Source: Bordetella genomosp. 8 (GTDB lineage Bacteria; Pseudomonadota; Gammaproteobacteria; Burkholderiales; Burkholderiaceae_B). From it: DNA of 64,000 nucleotides. The stretch covers positions 5,084,001 to 5,148,000 of the forward strand of contig NZ_CP021108.1 in assembly GCF_002119685.1 (NCBI RefSeq). The letters run 5' to 3'. Positions 31,998 through 40,130 of this stretch are shown here, piece by piece (positions within the stretch are counted from its first letter, which is position 1; each line of letters starts with the position of its first letter). Position numbers and translations under genes: made by a program. Below the pieces are notes generated by a model. It was not told the origin of the DNA. It worked only from the letters and a program-made list of their open reading frames with translations, and searched no databases.

Positions 31998-32298
31998 GGT
32001 GCACTGAGGGCACCGTCGCACCGCGCCGTGGCGCGAGCTCATCGAGATTTGTGCCACGGCTATAAGGCCGCGTTATGGGCGCCGCCCTTCCCGGCCCTGC
32101 GCCCGCGCCGAAACTGCTTTCGCATCAATGGCTTGCGCCCCGGCGCACGATGCTGCACCGCAGATGCGCGCATTGCCGGCCGGGTTTCGCCCGGCGCCGC
32201 CTTCGCGCATCATGCGCACATTCCCCGCGTATCGGATTTCCACGCGCGGCGCGCGATGGCGCCGCGTCCAGCATGCGTTCATTCCCGGAGCTCCTCCC

Positions 32299-33264
32299 AT
32301 GACCCAGACTTCCCGCGCTCGCAAATTCGGATTGGCCGTGGCCCAGATGGGTCCGGTGCACCTGGCCGATTCCCGCCAGGCAGTCGTCAAGCGGCTGGTG
32401 GAGATGTTGCGCGAAGCCGCGGCCCGCCAGGCCACCTTCGTGGTGTTTCCCGAACTGGCCCTGACCACCTTCTTCCCGCGCTACTGGATGACGGAAGAAG
32501 AAGCGGTGGAGCGTTACTTCGAACGCGCCATGCCCAATGCCGACGTGCAGCCGCTGTTCGACGCCGCGCGCGAACTCGGCGTGGGCTTCTACCTGGGCTA
32601 TGCCGAGCTGACCGCCGACGGCCGCCGCTTCAACACGGCCGTGCTGGTGGACCGCGCCGCCAAGGTGGTGGGCAAATACCGGAAGGTGCATCTGCCCGGC
32701 CACGACGACCACAAGCCGGATGCGCCCTTCCAGCACCTGGAAAAGAAATTCTTCGAAGTCGGCAACCTGGGCTTCCCAGTATGGAACACGCAGGACATCA
32801 ACGTCGGCATGTGCATCTGCAACGATCGCCGCTGGCCGGAGACCTGGCGCTCCATGTCGCTGCAGAGCGCCGAGCTGATCGTGCTGGGGTACAACACGCC
32901 GTCCTGGAACATCCACTGGACCGAGCCGGTGCACCTGCGCACCTTCCATCATGAAATCGTGCTGCAGGCCAGCGCCTACCAAAACGCCGTGTGGATAGGC
33001 GCGGCCGCCAAGTGCGGGTCGGAGGACGGCTTCCACATGATCGGCAGCTCCATGATCGTCGCGCCTTCCGGCGAGATCGTGGCGCGCGCCAGCGGCGAGG
33101 AAGACGAGGTCATCACCGCGCAGATCGACCTGGACCTGGGCACGACCTTCCGCCAGCACGTGTTCAACTTCGCCAAGCATCGCAGCCCGGATCAATACCG
33201 CCTGATCGTCGAACGCACCGGCGCCGGCGAACCGCTGCCGCTGCCGCCCGAAGCGCGCGGCTGA
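32299..33264 (+). CDS. Carbon-nitrogen hydrolase, N-carbamoyl-D-amino-acid amidohydrolase-like
   Basis: This 321-aa nitrilase-superfamily enzyme has Glu52, Lys129 and Cys174 as its catalytic triad. The sequence around Cys174 (CICNDRRWPE) and the GHDDHKPD and NIHWTEP segments are like those of N-carbamoyl-D-amino-acid hydrolases, which turn N-carbamoyl amino acids into amino acid, CO2 and ammonia. The ATG at 32299 follows GGAG eight bases upstream. It faces, convergently, an ABC importer/amidase operon, which suggests use of an amide or carbamoyl nitrogen source. D- versus L-specificity and true substrate remain open. Confidence 0.85.
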   Translation: MTQTSRARKFGLAVAQMGPVHLADSRQAVVKRLVEMLREAAARQATFVVFPELALTTFFPRYWMTEEEAVERYFERAMPNADVQPLFDAARELGVGFYLGYAELTADGRRFNTAVLVDRAAKVVGKYRKVHLPGHDDHKPDAPFQHLEKKFFEVGNLGFPVWNTQDINVGMCICNDRRWPETWRSMSLQSAELIVLGYNTPSWNIHWTEPVHLRTFHHEIVLQASAYQNAVWIGAAAKCGSEDGFHMIGSSMIVAPSGEIVARASGEEDEVITAQIDLDLGTTFRQHVFNFAKHRSPDQYRLIVERTGAGEPLPLPPEARG

Positions 33265-33343
33265 TCGCCAGGGCGCGCCATCATCCTCGGCATGAGTACG
33301 ATGGCGAGGATGACGGCGTGAATGATGGGGTATTTGGCGGCGC

Positions 33344-33361
33344 GCGGCCGGTCACGGCCGC
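33344..33361. terminator. Inverted repeat between convergent hydrolase and amidase genes
   Basis: GCGGCCG (33344-33350) and CGGCCGC (33355-33361) form a perfect 7-bp stem around GTCA between the convergent genes. There is no T-tract on either side, so a terminator role is only likely, not shown. Confidence 0.3.
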
Positions 33362-33368
33362 CGCCACC

Positions 33369-34688
33369 TCAGGCCGTCTTCTGACCCAGGACGGTCTCGA
33401 CCCATTTGGCCACGCGCAGCGTGGCGATATCGCGTCCGAAAGTGCCCACCAGCTGCACGCCCAGCGGCAGGCCGCGCGCGGAGCGCCCGGCCGGCACCGT
33501 CAGGGCGGGAAAGCCCAGGAAAGTCCAGGGCGCGCACCACGACGCGTCGCCGGTGTCGTCCAGCCCCGCGGGCGCTTCGCCCGAGGCGGGAACGGTCAGG
33601 ATGGCGTCATAGCCCGATAACCGGGTGGACAGGGCCGAGCGCAGCTCGCGCTGCGTGCGGCGCGCCCCCACGTAATCGGCGCGCGCGATGTCGCGCGATG
33701 TGTCGACCAGGCCCTGGAGACGCGCGCTGGCGCGATCCGGGTAGCGCGCCACCAGGTCGCCGTAGATATCCAGCGCCTCGAAGCCGAGTATCCGCTGCAG
33801 CGGCTCCAGCGTCGGCGCGCCGATTTCCGGCAGCACGACTTCTTCCACCGACGCGCCCGAACGCCGCAGCGTTGCCGCCACCCGCTCCAGCAGCGCCTTC
33901 TGCTCGGCGTCCACCTTGTCCCAGCCGGGCGCGCACACCAGCGCCAGCGCGGGCGCGGGCAAGGGATCCAGCCCGTGTTGCGGATCCAGGCGGAATGCCG
34001 CCAGGTCCGTGCCGTCGGCTAGCGTGTAGCCGGGATCGCCCAGGGTCGCCAAGGCATAGGCGACGTCGTCCACGCAGCGGGCCATGAAGCCGACGTGGTC
34101 CAGCGAGCCGGACAGGGGATGCACGCCTTCGCGCGGCACGGCGCCGAAGCTGGCCTTGAAACCGACCACGCCGCAATACGCGGCGGGCCGCACGACGGAG
34201 CCCATCGTCTGGGTGCCCAGCGCCAGCGGCACGATGCCCGCGGCGACCGCCGCGGCCGAGCCGCTGGACGATCCGCCCGGCGTGTGGGCCGAATTCCAGG
34301 GATTGACGGTGGCGCCGGGATGACGGAAAGCAAACTCCGTGGTCACGGTCTTGCCGAACACCGTACCGCCCAGGCGCTTGATGGCCGACACCACGGCCGC
34401 ATCCTCCATGGGTACGTGATCGGCGAACATCGCCGACCCGTTGGTGGTGCGCAAACCCGCCGTGGCGATGATGTCCTTCACGCCGACGGGAATACCGGCC
34501 AGCGGCCCTTGGGTCGCGGCTTTCAGGTCCGCCGCCGGCACGCGGGTGACGAAAGCCTTGAGCCACGGCTCGCATTCGTCGGCACGCGCGGCGCAGGCGC
34601 GCAGGTAGGCGTCGCGGTCGAGCGTGCCCGCCGCGAAGCCGCGCAGGGCCTCGAGCAGGCCAGGCAGTTCAGTTGGCGTCATGTTCAT
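33369..34688 (-). CDS. Amidase signature family amidase
   Basis: The 439-aa protein has the amidase signature: GIPVGVKDII (catalytic Lys71), the GGSSSGSAAAVAAG cis-serine loop at about 138-151 and the nucleophile serine about residue 164 in TQTMGSVVRPA. It hydrolyses amides, releasing ammonia. The usual GTDTGGSIR is changed to GTQTMGSVVR, a sizeable deviation around the nucleophile. It is the last gene of a minus-strand operon with an ABC importer for a small organic solute. The ATG at 34688 and an in-frame ATG two codons later are both possible; the ribosome site is weak. Confidence 0.88.
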   Translation of the reverse strand: MNMTPTELPGLLEALRGFAAGTLDRDAYLRACAARADECEPWLKAFVTRVPAADLKAATQGPLAGIPVGVKDIIATAGLRTTNGSAMFADHVPMEDAAVVSAIKRLGGTVFGKTVTTEFAFRHPGATVNPWNSAHTPGGSSSGSAAAVAAGIVPLALGTQTMGSVVRPAAYCGVVGFKASFGAVPREGVHPLSGSLDHVGFMARCVDDVAYALATLGDPGYTLADGTDLAAFRLDPQHGLDPLPAPALALVCAPGWDKVDAEQKALLERVAATLRRSGASVEEVVLPEIGAPTLEPLQRILGFEALDIYGDLVARYPDRASARLQGLVDTSRDIARADYVGARRTQRELRSALSTRLSGYDAILTVPASGEAPAGLDDTGDASWCAPWTFLGFPALTVPAGRSARGLPLGVQLVGTFGRDIATLRVAKWVETVLGQKTA

Positions 34689-34697
34689 CGTGTCGGC

Positions 34698-35675
34698 CTA
34701 TTGCGGCAGCGCCAGCGCTTTCTTCACGTACGTCGGTACGACGAAGGTCGCGTAGTCGGGCTGGGTCTTCAGGTTGCCCAGGGCGATCTGCGTATCCATG
34801 CCGGTCTTGAAGGCCTCAGCCGACGTTTCCACGCTCTTGGGGTAGACGTTGTCCGCCAGCATGCGGTTGACGGCATTCGTCACCACCTTGGGATCCAGCG
34901 TGGGGAACTCCTTCAAGGCGATCTGCAGCGTCTGGTCGTGGTTCTTCTGCATGAAGCGCAGGGCCAGTTCCATGCCGTTCACCAGGCGCTGGGCGGCATC
35001 CGGATCCACGTCCGACCGCGCGGTCACCGACGAGAACGCGTACGCGCCGTACTGCTTGGGAAAGCCCAGCACCACCTTCATGCCCTGGGCGGCCACCTGG
35101 TCCAGGCCCGGCTCGTACAGCACCGCCACCTTGGCCTGCCCGCCCAGGAACGGCCCGGCCTCGGATCCCGTCTGCACCTGGATCATGTCGACGTCCTTGT
35201 CCGGATTCATGCCGTTCTCCTTCAGCAGCTTCATGAAGAGAGACGTGCTGGTGGTCGGCATCAATCCCGTCACCACCTTCTGCCCTTTCAGGCTCTTGAC
35301 ACCGTCGTAGTGGAAGTCTGGCGTCGTCGCGATATAGACCGCGGCGCCATTGACCACGTTGCTGATGATGCCGACCTTGGCGCCCTTGGACGCGGCGATG
35401 GCGGTCCATTCCGGGCCGTGCACCGAGAATTGCGCGCTGCCGGACAACACCGCCGACAGGGCCGCGGTCGGCGACCCGGCGCTTTCCTTCGTGACATCCA
35501 GGCCCTGCTGCTTGAAGAACCCCTGGTCGATGGCGACGTACAAGGGCAGGTACAGCATGGACTGGAATGCCTGCGTGACCGTCACCTTCTTGGCTTGTGC
35601 CCAGGCCGGGACCGTGGCGACGGCCAGCGAAGCGGCGACCAACAGCGACGCCAGGCTACTCTTGGAAAAGCGCAT
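34698..35675 (-). CDS. ABC transporter periplasmic substrate-binding protein, NMT1/SsuA-like
   Basis: The 325-aa protein has a signal peptide (about 28 residues, ending near AWA-QA) and the NMT1/THI5/SsuA fold: VTVTQAFQSMLYLPLYVAIDQGFFKQQGLDV (split across residues 32-62) and GSAQFSVHGPEWT. It would deliver a nitrogen or sulfur compound to the permease encoded just upstream. The start at 35675 was chosen because GGAGG lies nine bases before it; a TTG nine bases further upstream is unlikely. It lies between the permease and the amidase genes, suggesting that the imported solute is the amidase substrate. Confidence 0.88.
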   Translation of the reverse strand: MRFSKSSLASLLVAASLAVATVPAWAQAKKVTVTQAFQSMLYLPLYVAIDQGFFKQQGLDVTKESAGSPTAALSAVLSGSAQFSVHGPEWTAIAASKGAKVGIISNVVNGAAVYIATTPDFHYDGVKSLKGQKVVTGLMPTTSTSLFMKLLKENGMNPDKDVDMIQVQTGSEAGPFLGGQAKVAVLYEPGLDQVAAQGMKVVLGFPKQYGAYAFSSVTARSDVDPDAAQRLVNGMELALRFMQKNHDQTLQIALKEFPTLDPKVVTNAVNRMLADNVYPKSVETSAEAFKTGMDTQIALGNLKTQPDYATFVVPTYVKKALALPQ

Positions 35676-35735
35676 GACTTGCAACCTCCGAATGGGACAT
35701 GAAAAGCGCCGCGGACGCGGCGCGCGAAACCCGGG

Positions 35736-36602
35736 CTACACCTGGATGTGCGGCCGGCCGTCATCGAGCTTCCACGGCAGGAGATTGCGCTCCAGCGCAT
35801 CGATGGCGTGGTACAGCAGGAAGCCCACCAGCATCAGGACGAACAGGCCGACCCACACCGAGTTCAGGTCGTACAGGCTCGACGCGGTGTAGATGAGATG
35901 GCCCAGTCCGTACTTCGACGAAATGAATTCGCCCACCACGGCCCCGACCAGGCCCAGGCCGATATTGATGCGGAAGTTGGCGATGATGGCCGGCAGCGCG
36001 GACGGCACCACCACGCCATGGAAAATCTGGTGCTTGCTGCCGCCCATGGAATACAGCAGGGCCTGCAGGTCCTTGTCGGCGTCCTTGGCGGCCTGGTAGG
36101 CCGCGATCAGGGCGACCACCGCGGTCATGGACACCACCAGCGCCACCTTGGACAGCAGGCCCGTGCCGAACCACAGCAGCACGATGGGCGCCAACGCGAT
36201 CTTGGGCACGCTGTTGATCGCGACGATGAAGGGCTCCACCAGCCTGGCGACGAACACCGAGTACCACATCGCCAGGCCCAGGACGGAGCCAATCGCGGTG
36301 CCGGCCACGAAACCGAGCAGCGCTTCGAACAGGGTATAGCCGGTATCCCAGAGCAGCGAACCGTCCATCAGGTTCTTGACGAAGATGGCCCAGATGCCGC
36401 TCGGCTTGCCGATCAGGAATTCCGAGATCCAGCCGACGCGCACGCCGGCTTCCCACACCAGGAAGAAAACCAGGACAGCCAGCAGTTGCAGCCCGAACCG
36501 GCCGGCGGCTGTATCGAAGAGACGGCGCCGGCGCGCCGGCACGGACGACGTCCCATCCCGCGGCTGGAGGGCCGCGTCGGCACGCTGGGGAATCGATGAC
36601 AT
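35736..36602 (-). CDS. ABC transporter permease (SsuC/TauC/ThiX type)
   Basis: The 288-aa protein has about six membrane helices and the loop EAA motif region (SVPKIALAPIVLLWFGTGLLSKVALVV, then GVVVPSALPAIIANFRINIGLGLVGAVVGEFISSKYGLGHLIYTAS) typical of BPD_transp_1 permeases of nitrate/sulfonate/taurine systems. It forms the membrane channel of the importer. The ATG at 36600-36602 overlaps the end of the ATPase gene region closely. The N-terminal 30 residues are cytoplasmic and rich in Arg. Confidence 0.9.
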   Translation of the reverse strand: MSSIPQRADAALQPRDGTSSVPARRRRLFDTAAGRFGLQLLAVLVFFLVWEAGVRVGWISEFLIGKPSGIWAIFVKNLMDGSLLWDTGYTLFEALLGFVAGTAIGSVLGLAMWYSVFVARLVEPFIVAINSVPKIALAPIVLLWFGTGLLSKVALVVSMTAVVALIAAYQAAKDADKDLQALLYSMGGSKHQIFHGVVVPSALPAIIANFRINIGLGLVGAVVGEFISSKYGLGHLIYTASSLYDLNSVWVGLFVLMLVGFLLYHAIDALERNLLPWKLDDGRPHIQV

Positions 36603-36604
36603 GG

Positions 36605-37423
36605 TCAGGCCGCCTTTTTCCGGGTCTGGATATCCAGCTCGCCGCACAGGGTGTGGAAGTACTCGGAAAAGCGGCGATCGGCGCGCGCTTCGATGGGACT
36701 GCCGCGCTCGATATCGATCTGGTGGATGTTCTTGACGCGCGTGGGCCGCCCGCTCAACGCCACCACGCGGCGCGACAGGGCCACCGCCTCGTCGACGTCA
36801 TGGGTGACCAGGATGACGGTCTTGTGAAAGGTTTCCACCGCTTCGAGCAGCACGCTCTCCAGGTACAGCCGGGTCTGGTAATCCAGCGCGGAAAACGGCT
36901 CGTCCAGCAGAAGGATGTCCGGATCCATGATCAGTGTGCGCATCAGCGCCACCCGTTGGCGCATGCCGCCGGACAGGGTCTGGGGATAGGCTTTCTCGAA
37001 GCCGGAAAGCCCGAAGGTGGAAAGGTATTCCCGCGCGGTATCCACGGCCTCGCGTTCCGCCACGCCGCGGATCCGCAGGCCCAGCAGGACGTTCTCCAGG
37101 ACGGTGCGCCAGGGGAACAGCAGGTCCTTCTGCATCATGTAGCCGACCCGCCCGCGCATGCTGGACACGGCTTCCCCGCGGTAGATCAACTGGCCGCTAT
37201 CGGCCTGCAGCAGGCCGGCGATAATGTTGAAGATGGTGGACTTGCCGCAGCCGCTGGGCCCTATGATGCTGACGAAATCCTTTTCGTAGATGTCGAAGTC
37301 CAGGCCATCAAGCACCTGGACGCCCCCGCCCTTGCCGGGGAAGGATTTACGGACGCCGCGTATGCTCAGCTGCACGGGCTCGGAGGCCGGCGCGGCGCGC
37401 CCGTCGGGTTGAATCAGGGACAT
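36605..37423 (-). CDS. ABC transporter ATP-binding protein (SsuB/TauB type)
   Basis: The 272-aa protein has Walker A GPSGCGKST, Q-loop YMMQKDLLFPW, signature LSGGMRQR, Walker B ILLLDEPFSALD and the H-loop LVTHDVDEAV, the standard features of sulfonate/nitrate/taurine-type importer ATPases. The ATG at 37421-37423 follows AAGGAGAACGCATCC, a strong ribosome site. It is the first gene of the minus-strand operon ATPase, permease, binding protein, amidase. No obvious sigma-70 promoter was found in the 284-base region before it. Confidence 0.93.
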   Translation of the reverse strand: MSLIQPDGRAAPASEPVQLSIRGVRKSFPGKGGGVQVLDGLDFDIYEKDFVSIIGPSGCGKSTIFNIIAGLLQADSGQLIYRGEAVSSMRGRVGYMMQKDLLFPWRTVLENVLLGLRIRGVAEREAVDTAREYLSTFGLSGFEKAYPQTLSGGMRQRVALMRTLIMDPDILLLDEPFSALDYQTRLYLESVLLEAVETFHKTVILVTHDVDEAVALSRRVVALSGRPTRVKNIHQIDIERGSPIEARADRRFSEYFHTLCGELDIQTRKKAA

Positions 37424-37707
37424 GGATGCGTTCTCCTTGCCTGGAAAAAGCAAAGCATGTGCCAAATTTCGCCTGCCGCCAGCCCTCTCGCGGCGCCCCG
37501 CCCATGCGCCGGAATCGTGCCGGCAGGCCCGCTGATGGTGCCGGCAGAGCACAAAACAGTGCCTACGCCGGCGTCCGTCGCGTCGCCGCCACAAAATCCG
37601 CCCAAAAGCCGAACCCAGGGCAAGCGCTAATACATCTTGAAAGGGAAAGGCCGCATCATGGCGCTGTTTGTTCGTTTGTTCCTGAGTCCAGACAATAAAT
37701 TATCCGG

Positions 37708-38484
37708 ATGAGCTCCAACCGCGCCTTTGCCCCCTTGGCCGCCGCCGTGACGGCCGTGATGGCCCTGGGCATCGCCCTGCTGCCGCCGAACGTGGCCGCA
37801 CAGGCGGCGGCAGCCTCCGCGCCCGCGATTCTTGCGGCACCCAAGGGGAATACGGCGGCCACGGCCGCGACCGCCGTCGCCGTCAGCGCGGCGAACGACC
37901 GCTGGGCGGAGAGCCTGGCGGCGTTCGCCGCCGCTGACCAGGCGCATCCGCCCACGCCGGGCGGCGTTCTGTTCGTGGGAAGCTCTTCCATCCGCCTGTG
38001 GAACGGCCTGGAAACCGAATTCCAGTCGCTGCCCGTGGTGGTCAAGCGTGGTTTCGGCGGCTCGCGCATGCTGGACTGCACGCGCCATCTGCACCAGCTG
38101 GTCGAGCCCTACAAGCCGCGACTGGTGCTGGTCTACGCCGGCGACAACGACCTCGCCGAAGGCCGTACGCCGGAGCAGGTACTGCAGGCTTTCACCGCCT
38201 TCGTCGAAGGCGTGCGCACCAGCCTTCCGTCCACCCGCATCGCCTACATCTCGATCAAGCCGAGCCCGTCACGGGTGTCGCTGATGCCGCAGATTCGCGA
38301 GACCAACGAGCTGATCCACGCCTACACCTTGAAGACGCGGAACACCGATTTCATCGATATCTATACGCCCATGCTCGATGCCGCCGGCCAGCCGCGCCCG
38401 GAGCTGTTCCGCGAGGATCTGCTGCACCTGAATCCGCAGGGCTATGCCTTGTGGAAGCGGGTGATCACGGCGCATCTGAATTGA
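37708..38484 (+). CDS. SGNH/GDSL family hydrolase, exported
   Basis: The 258-aa protein has a signal peptide (about 31 residues) and the SGNH blocks: VLFVGSSSIRLWNGL (block I serine), KRGFGGSRM (block II glycine), YAGDNDLAEG (block III asparagine) and LHLN (block V histidine; DLLHLNPQGY). It would be a periplasmic esterase/lipase/acetylhydrolase. A spacer of about 50 Ala/Pro-rich residues separates the signal peptide from the catalytic domain. It overlaps by 20 bases, convergently, the OpgC-like gene, whose product is also an acyl-transferring enzyme, so both may act on envelope glycans. Confidence 0.9.
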   Translation: MSSNRAFAPLAAAVTAVMALGIALLPPNVAAQAAAASAPAILAAPKGNTAATAATAVAVSAANDRWAESLAAFAAADQAHPPTPGGVLFVGSSSIRLWNGLETEFQSLPVVVKRGFGGSRMLDCTRHLHQLVEPYKPRLVLVYAGDNDLAEGRTPEQVLQAFTAFVEGVRTSLPSTRIAYISIKPSPSRVSLMPQIRETNELIHAYTLKTRNTDFIDIYTPMLDAAGQPRPELFREDLLHLNPQGYALWKRVITAHLN

Positions 38485-39685
38485 GCCGCGGCGCCCGCGG
38501 CGCGGGCACCGGCGCGGGCTTGGCCTTGCTGTCCCCCACCAGGCGCGCCACGATGTAGAGCGCCAGCACGCTTCCGCCGAACAACAGCAGGTCCTGCCAC
38601 ATGGGGCGATCCGGCGCGGGCTCGCCGATGATGGTCAGCACCAGCAGCACGAGGACCAGGTGCGCGCAGAACACCGACAGCGACGCCCGGCCCATGGTTT
38701 CCAGCCAGCGCATGCGCGGCAGGTGCGTCTTCAGCCAGCCGCTGAAGTGCATGGCCAGCACCACCAGCGCCAGGAAGTTCAGGACGCGCAGCGGCCCCAG
38801 GTGCCATTTGTCGAACAGGAAATTGAAGGGATTGCCGTCCGGGAACGCACCCAGCCCGGTAATGTGGCGCCAGATGAAGAAGCTGCCCGCGATGACGATC
38901 GCGCCCCACACCACCGGCCGCGGGATGGGCCGCCGGGCTTCCGCCGGCACCCGCGCGTGGGTCGATCCCAGCCACAGCCCGAAAATCCACAGGGCTTGCC
39001 AGCCGAAGGTCTCGAAGGCTCCGGTTTCGCTGAAGGGCACGGGCAGTCCGGTCAGGGTCACCAGGCCGCCGTACAGGAAGCGCGACAGCTCGAACTGCGT
39101 CAGGAACCACAGCACGCCGCTCCCGATCAGGATGGCGCGCCAGCCCTTGCGCAGCGCATAGGTCAGCACCCACGGACTCGCCAGCATGAACAGCACGTAG
39201 ACCGGCAGGATGTCCAGCAGCGGCGGGTTGTAGACCAGCCCCAGGGCGGACAGGAAGGCCGTCAGCGGCTGCTGCAGGTAGAACCAGATCAGGTTCTGCA
39301 CCGCCGGCTGCGGCAGCGTCAGGCCCAGGCCGGCGATCACGGTGAACAGGAACAGCAGCGAGGCGGCCTGGCAGCCGTACACCACCAGGGCTCGCTTCAG
39401 GAAGGCCCGCTGCATGGCATGCATGCCATGACGCAGGTAGCGTTGGGTATAGACCAGCCCGGCCATGTAGGCCGACAGCATGACGAAACCTTCCGCCGCC
39501 GATACGAAGCCCAGCGGCTGGCTGGTGGGAATGCCGAAGTTGGTGGGCAGGTGCGTCGACAGCATCAGCACCAGCATCAGGCCCCGGACGGCGTCCAGCT
39601 CCCAGAGCCGGGGACGCGCTGCCGCCGCTGGCGCCGGGGCGGCAGCGAGGGGAACGCGTGACAGGCAGGAAGATGGGTTGGTCAT
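38465..39685 (-). CDS. OpgC-like membrane acyltransferase
   Basis: The 406-aa protein has about ten membrane helices and looks like OpgC: LWELDAVRGLMLVLMLSTHLP (with the conserved His of acyltransferase membrane proteins), FGIPTSQPLGFVSAAEGFVMLSAYMAGLVYTQRYLRHG and FCAHLVLVLLVLTI. OpgC adds succinyl or other acyl groups to periplasmic glucans. No opgG/H genes are in the window. The start at 39685 was chosen because its reading frame begins the protein with MTNPSSCL; GGATG lies before it. The 3' end overlaps the convergent SGNH hydrolase. Confidence 0.85.
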   Translation of the reverse strand: MTNPSSCLSRVPLAAAPAPAAAARPRLWELDAVRGLMLVLMLSTHLPTNFGIPTSQPLGFVSAAEGFVMLSAYMAGLVYTQRYLRHGMHAMQRAFLKRALVVYGCQAASLLFLFTVIAGLGLTLPQPAVQNLIWFYLQQPLTAFLSALGLVYNPPLLDILPVYVLFMLASPWVLTYALRKGWRAILIGSGVLWFLTQFELSRFLYGGLVTLTGLPVPFSETGAFETFGWQALWIFGLWLGSTHARVPAEARRPIPRPVVWGAIVIAGSFFIWRHITGLGAFPDGNPFNFLFDKWHLGPLRVLNFLALVVLAMHFSGWLKTHLPRMRWLETMGRASLSVFCAHLVLVLLVLTIIGEPAPDRPMWQDLLLFGGSVLALYIVARLVGDSKAKPAPVPAPRAPRLNSDAP

Positions 39686-40130
39686 GGGCGCATCCGGGGT
39701 GTTCGAGCAAACCAGCAAGGGTACATCATCGCTGGGGTAAACCCGTAGGCTTCAAGCGTGACATCGCTGGGCGCGGCGCGCACGCCATGGTTGTACCGCT
39801 TTGTATCGGACGCGGCGCCGGCGTAGGGCCATGGGTAGCATCCGGGAACATGCATGCGAACTTCATGCAGGAACCCCTGGACGCGGCCAGGCAATCCCGG
39901 CCGCCTATCCGGGAAACCCGCGTGCTCGGCGTCCTCGTCCCGTTGACGTTCACCGATGTAGTTATTGTCCTTTCTTAGAGACAAACTACGTCGCCTAAGG
40001 CCCTGCCAACATTACGAAATTTCCCACAGTTGATCGGGCTATCAGTTATTTACATTCTGTCTGGTTTCTGTTGACATAGCGCGGCGCCGGCGGCATCCCG
40101 CGTCGCCGGTACGGCCCCAAGGAAGCCCGC
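39686..40130. other. Intergenic region of 445 bases, AT-richer on the right
   Basis: The left part (39686-39960) is ordinary GC-rich DNA and holds short open frames without ribosome sites. The right part (39961-40075) is clearly AT-richer (for example GAAATTTCCCACAG and TATTTACATTC). TTGACA occurs at 40071-40076 but no good -10 box follows at 17 bases. The regulatory region of the EAL gene probably lies here; I cannot resolve it further. Confidence 0.5.

Larger units (their letters stand above)
31869..32298. other. Intergenic stretch of 430 bases with two tandem repeats
   Basis: The left part holds an 8-bp repeat (31898-31921) and a 16-bp repeat (31934-31997). The right part, 32000-32298, is ordinary GC-rich DNA that leads up to the hydrolase gene; I see no clear promoter or terminator or coding frame with a ribosome site there. 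Confidence 0.5.

Noticed and set aside
39686..40000. Short open frames between the OpgC-like and EAL genes
   Set aside because: They have no ribosome site, no domain similarity and several overlap in different frames; none stands out.
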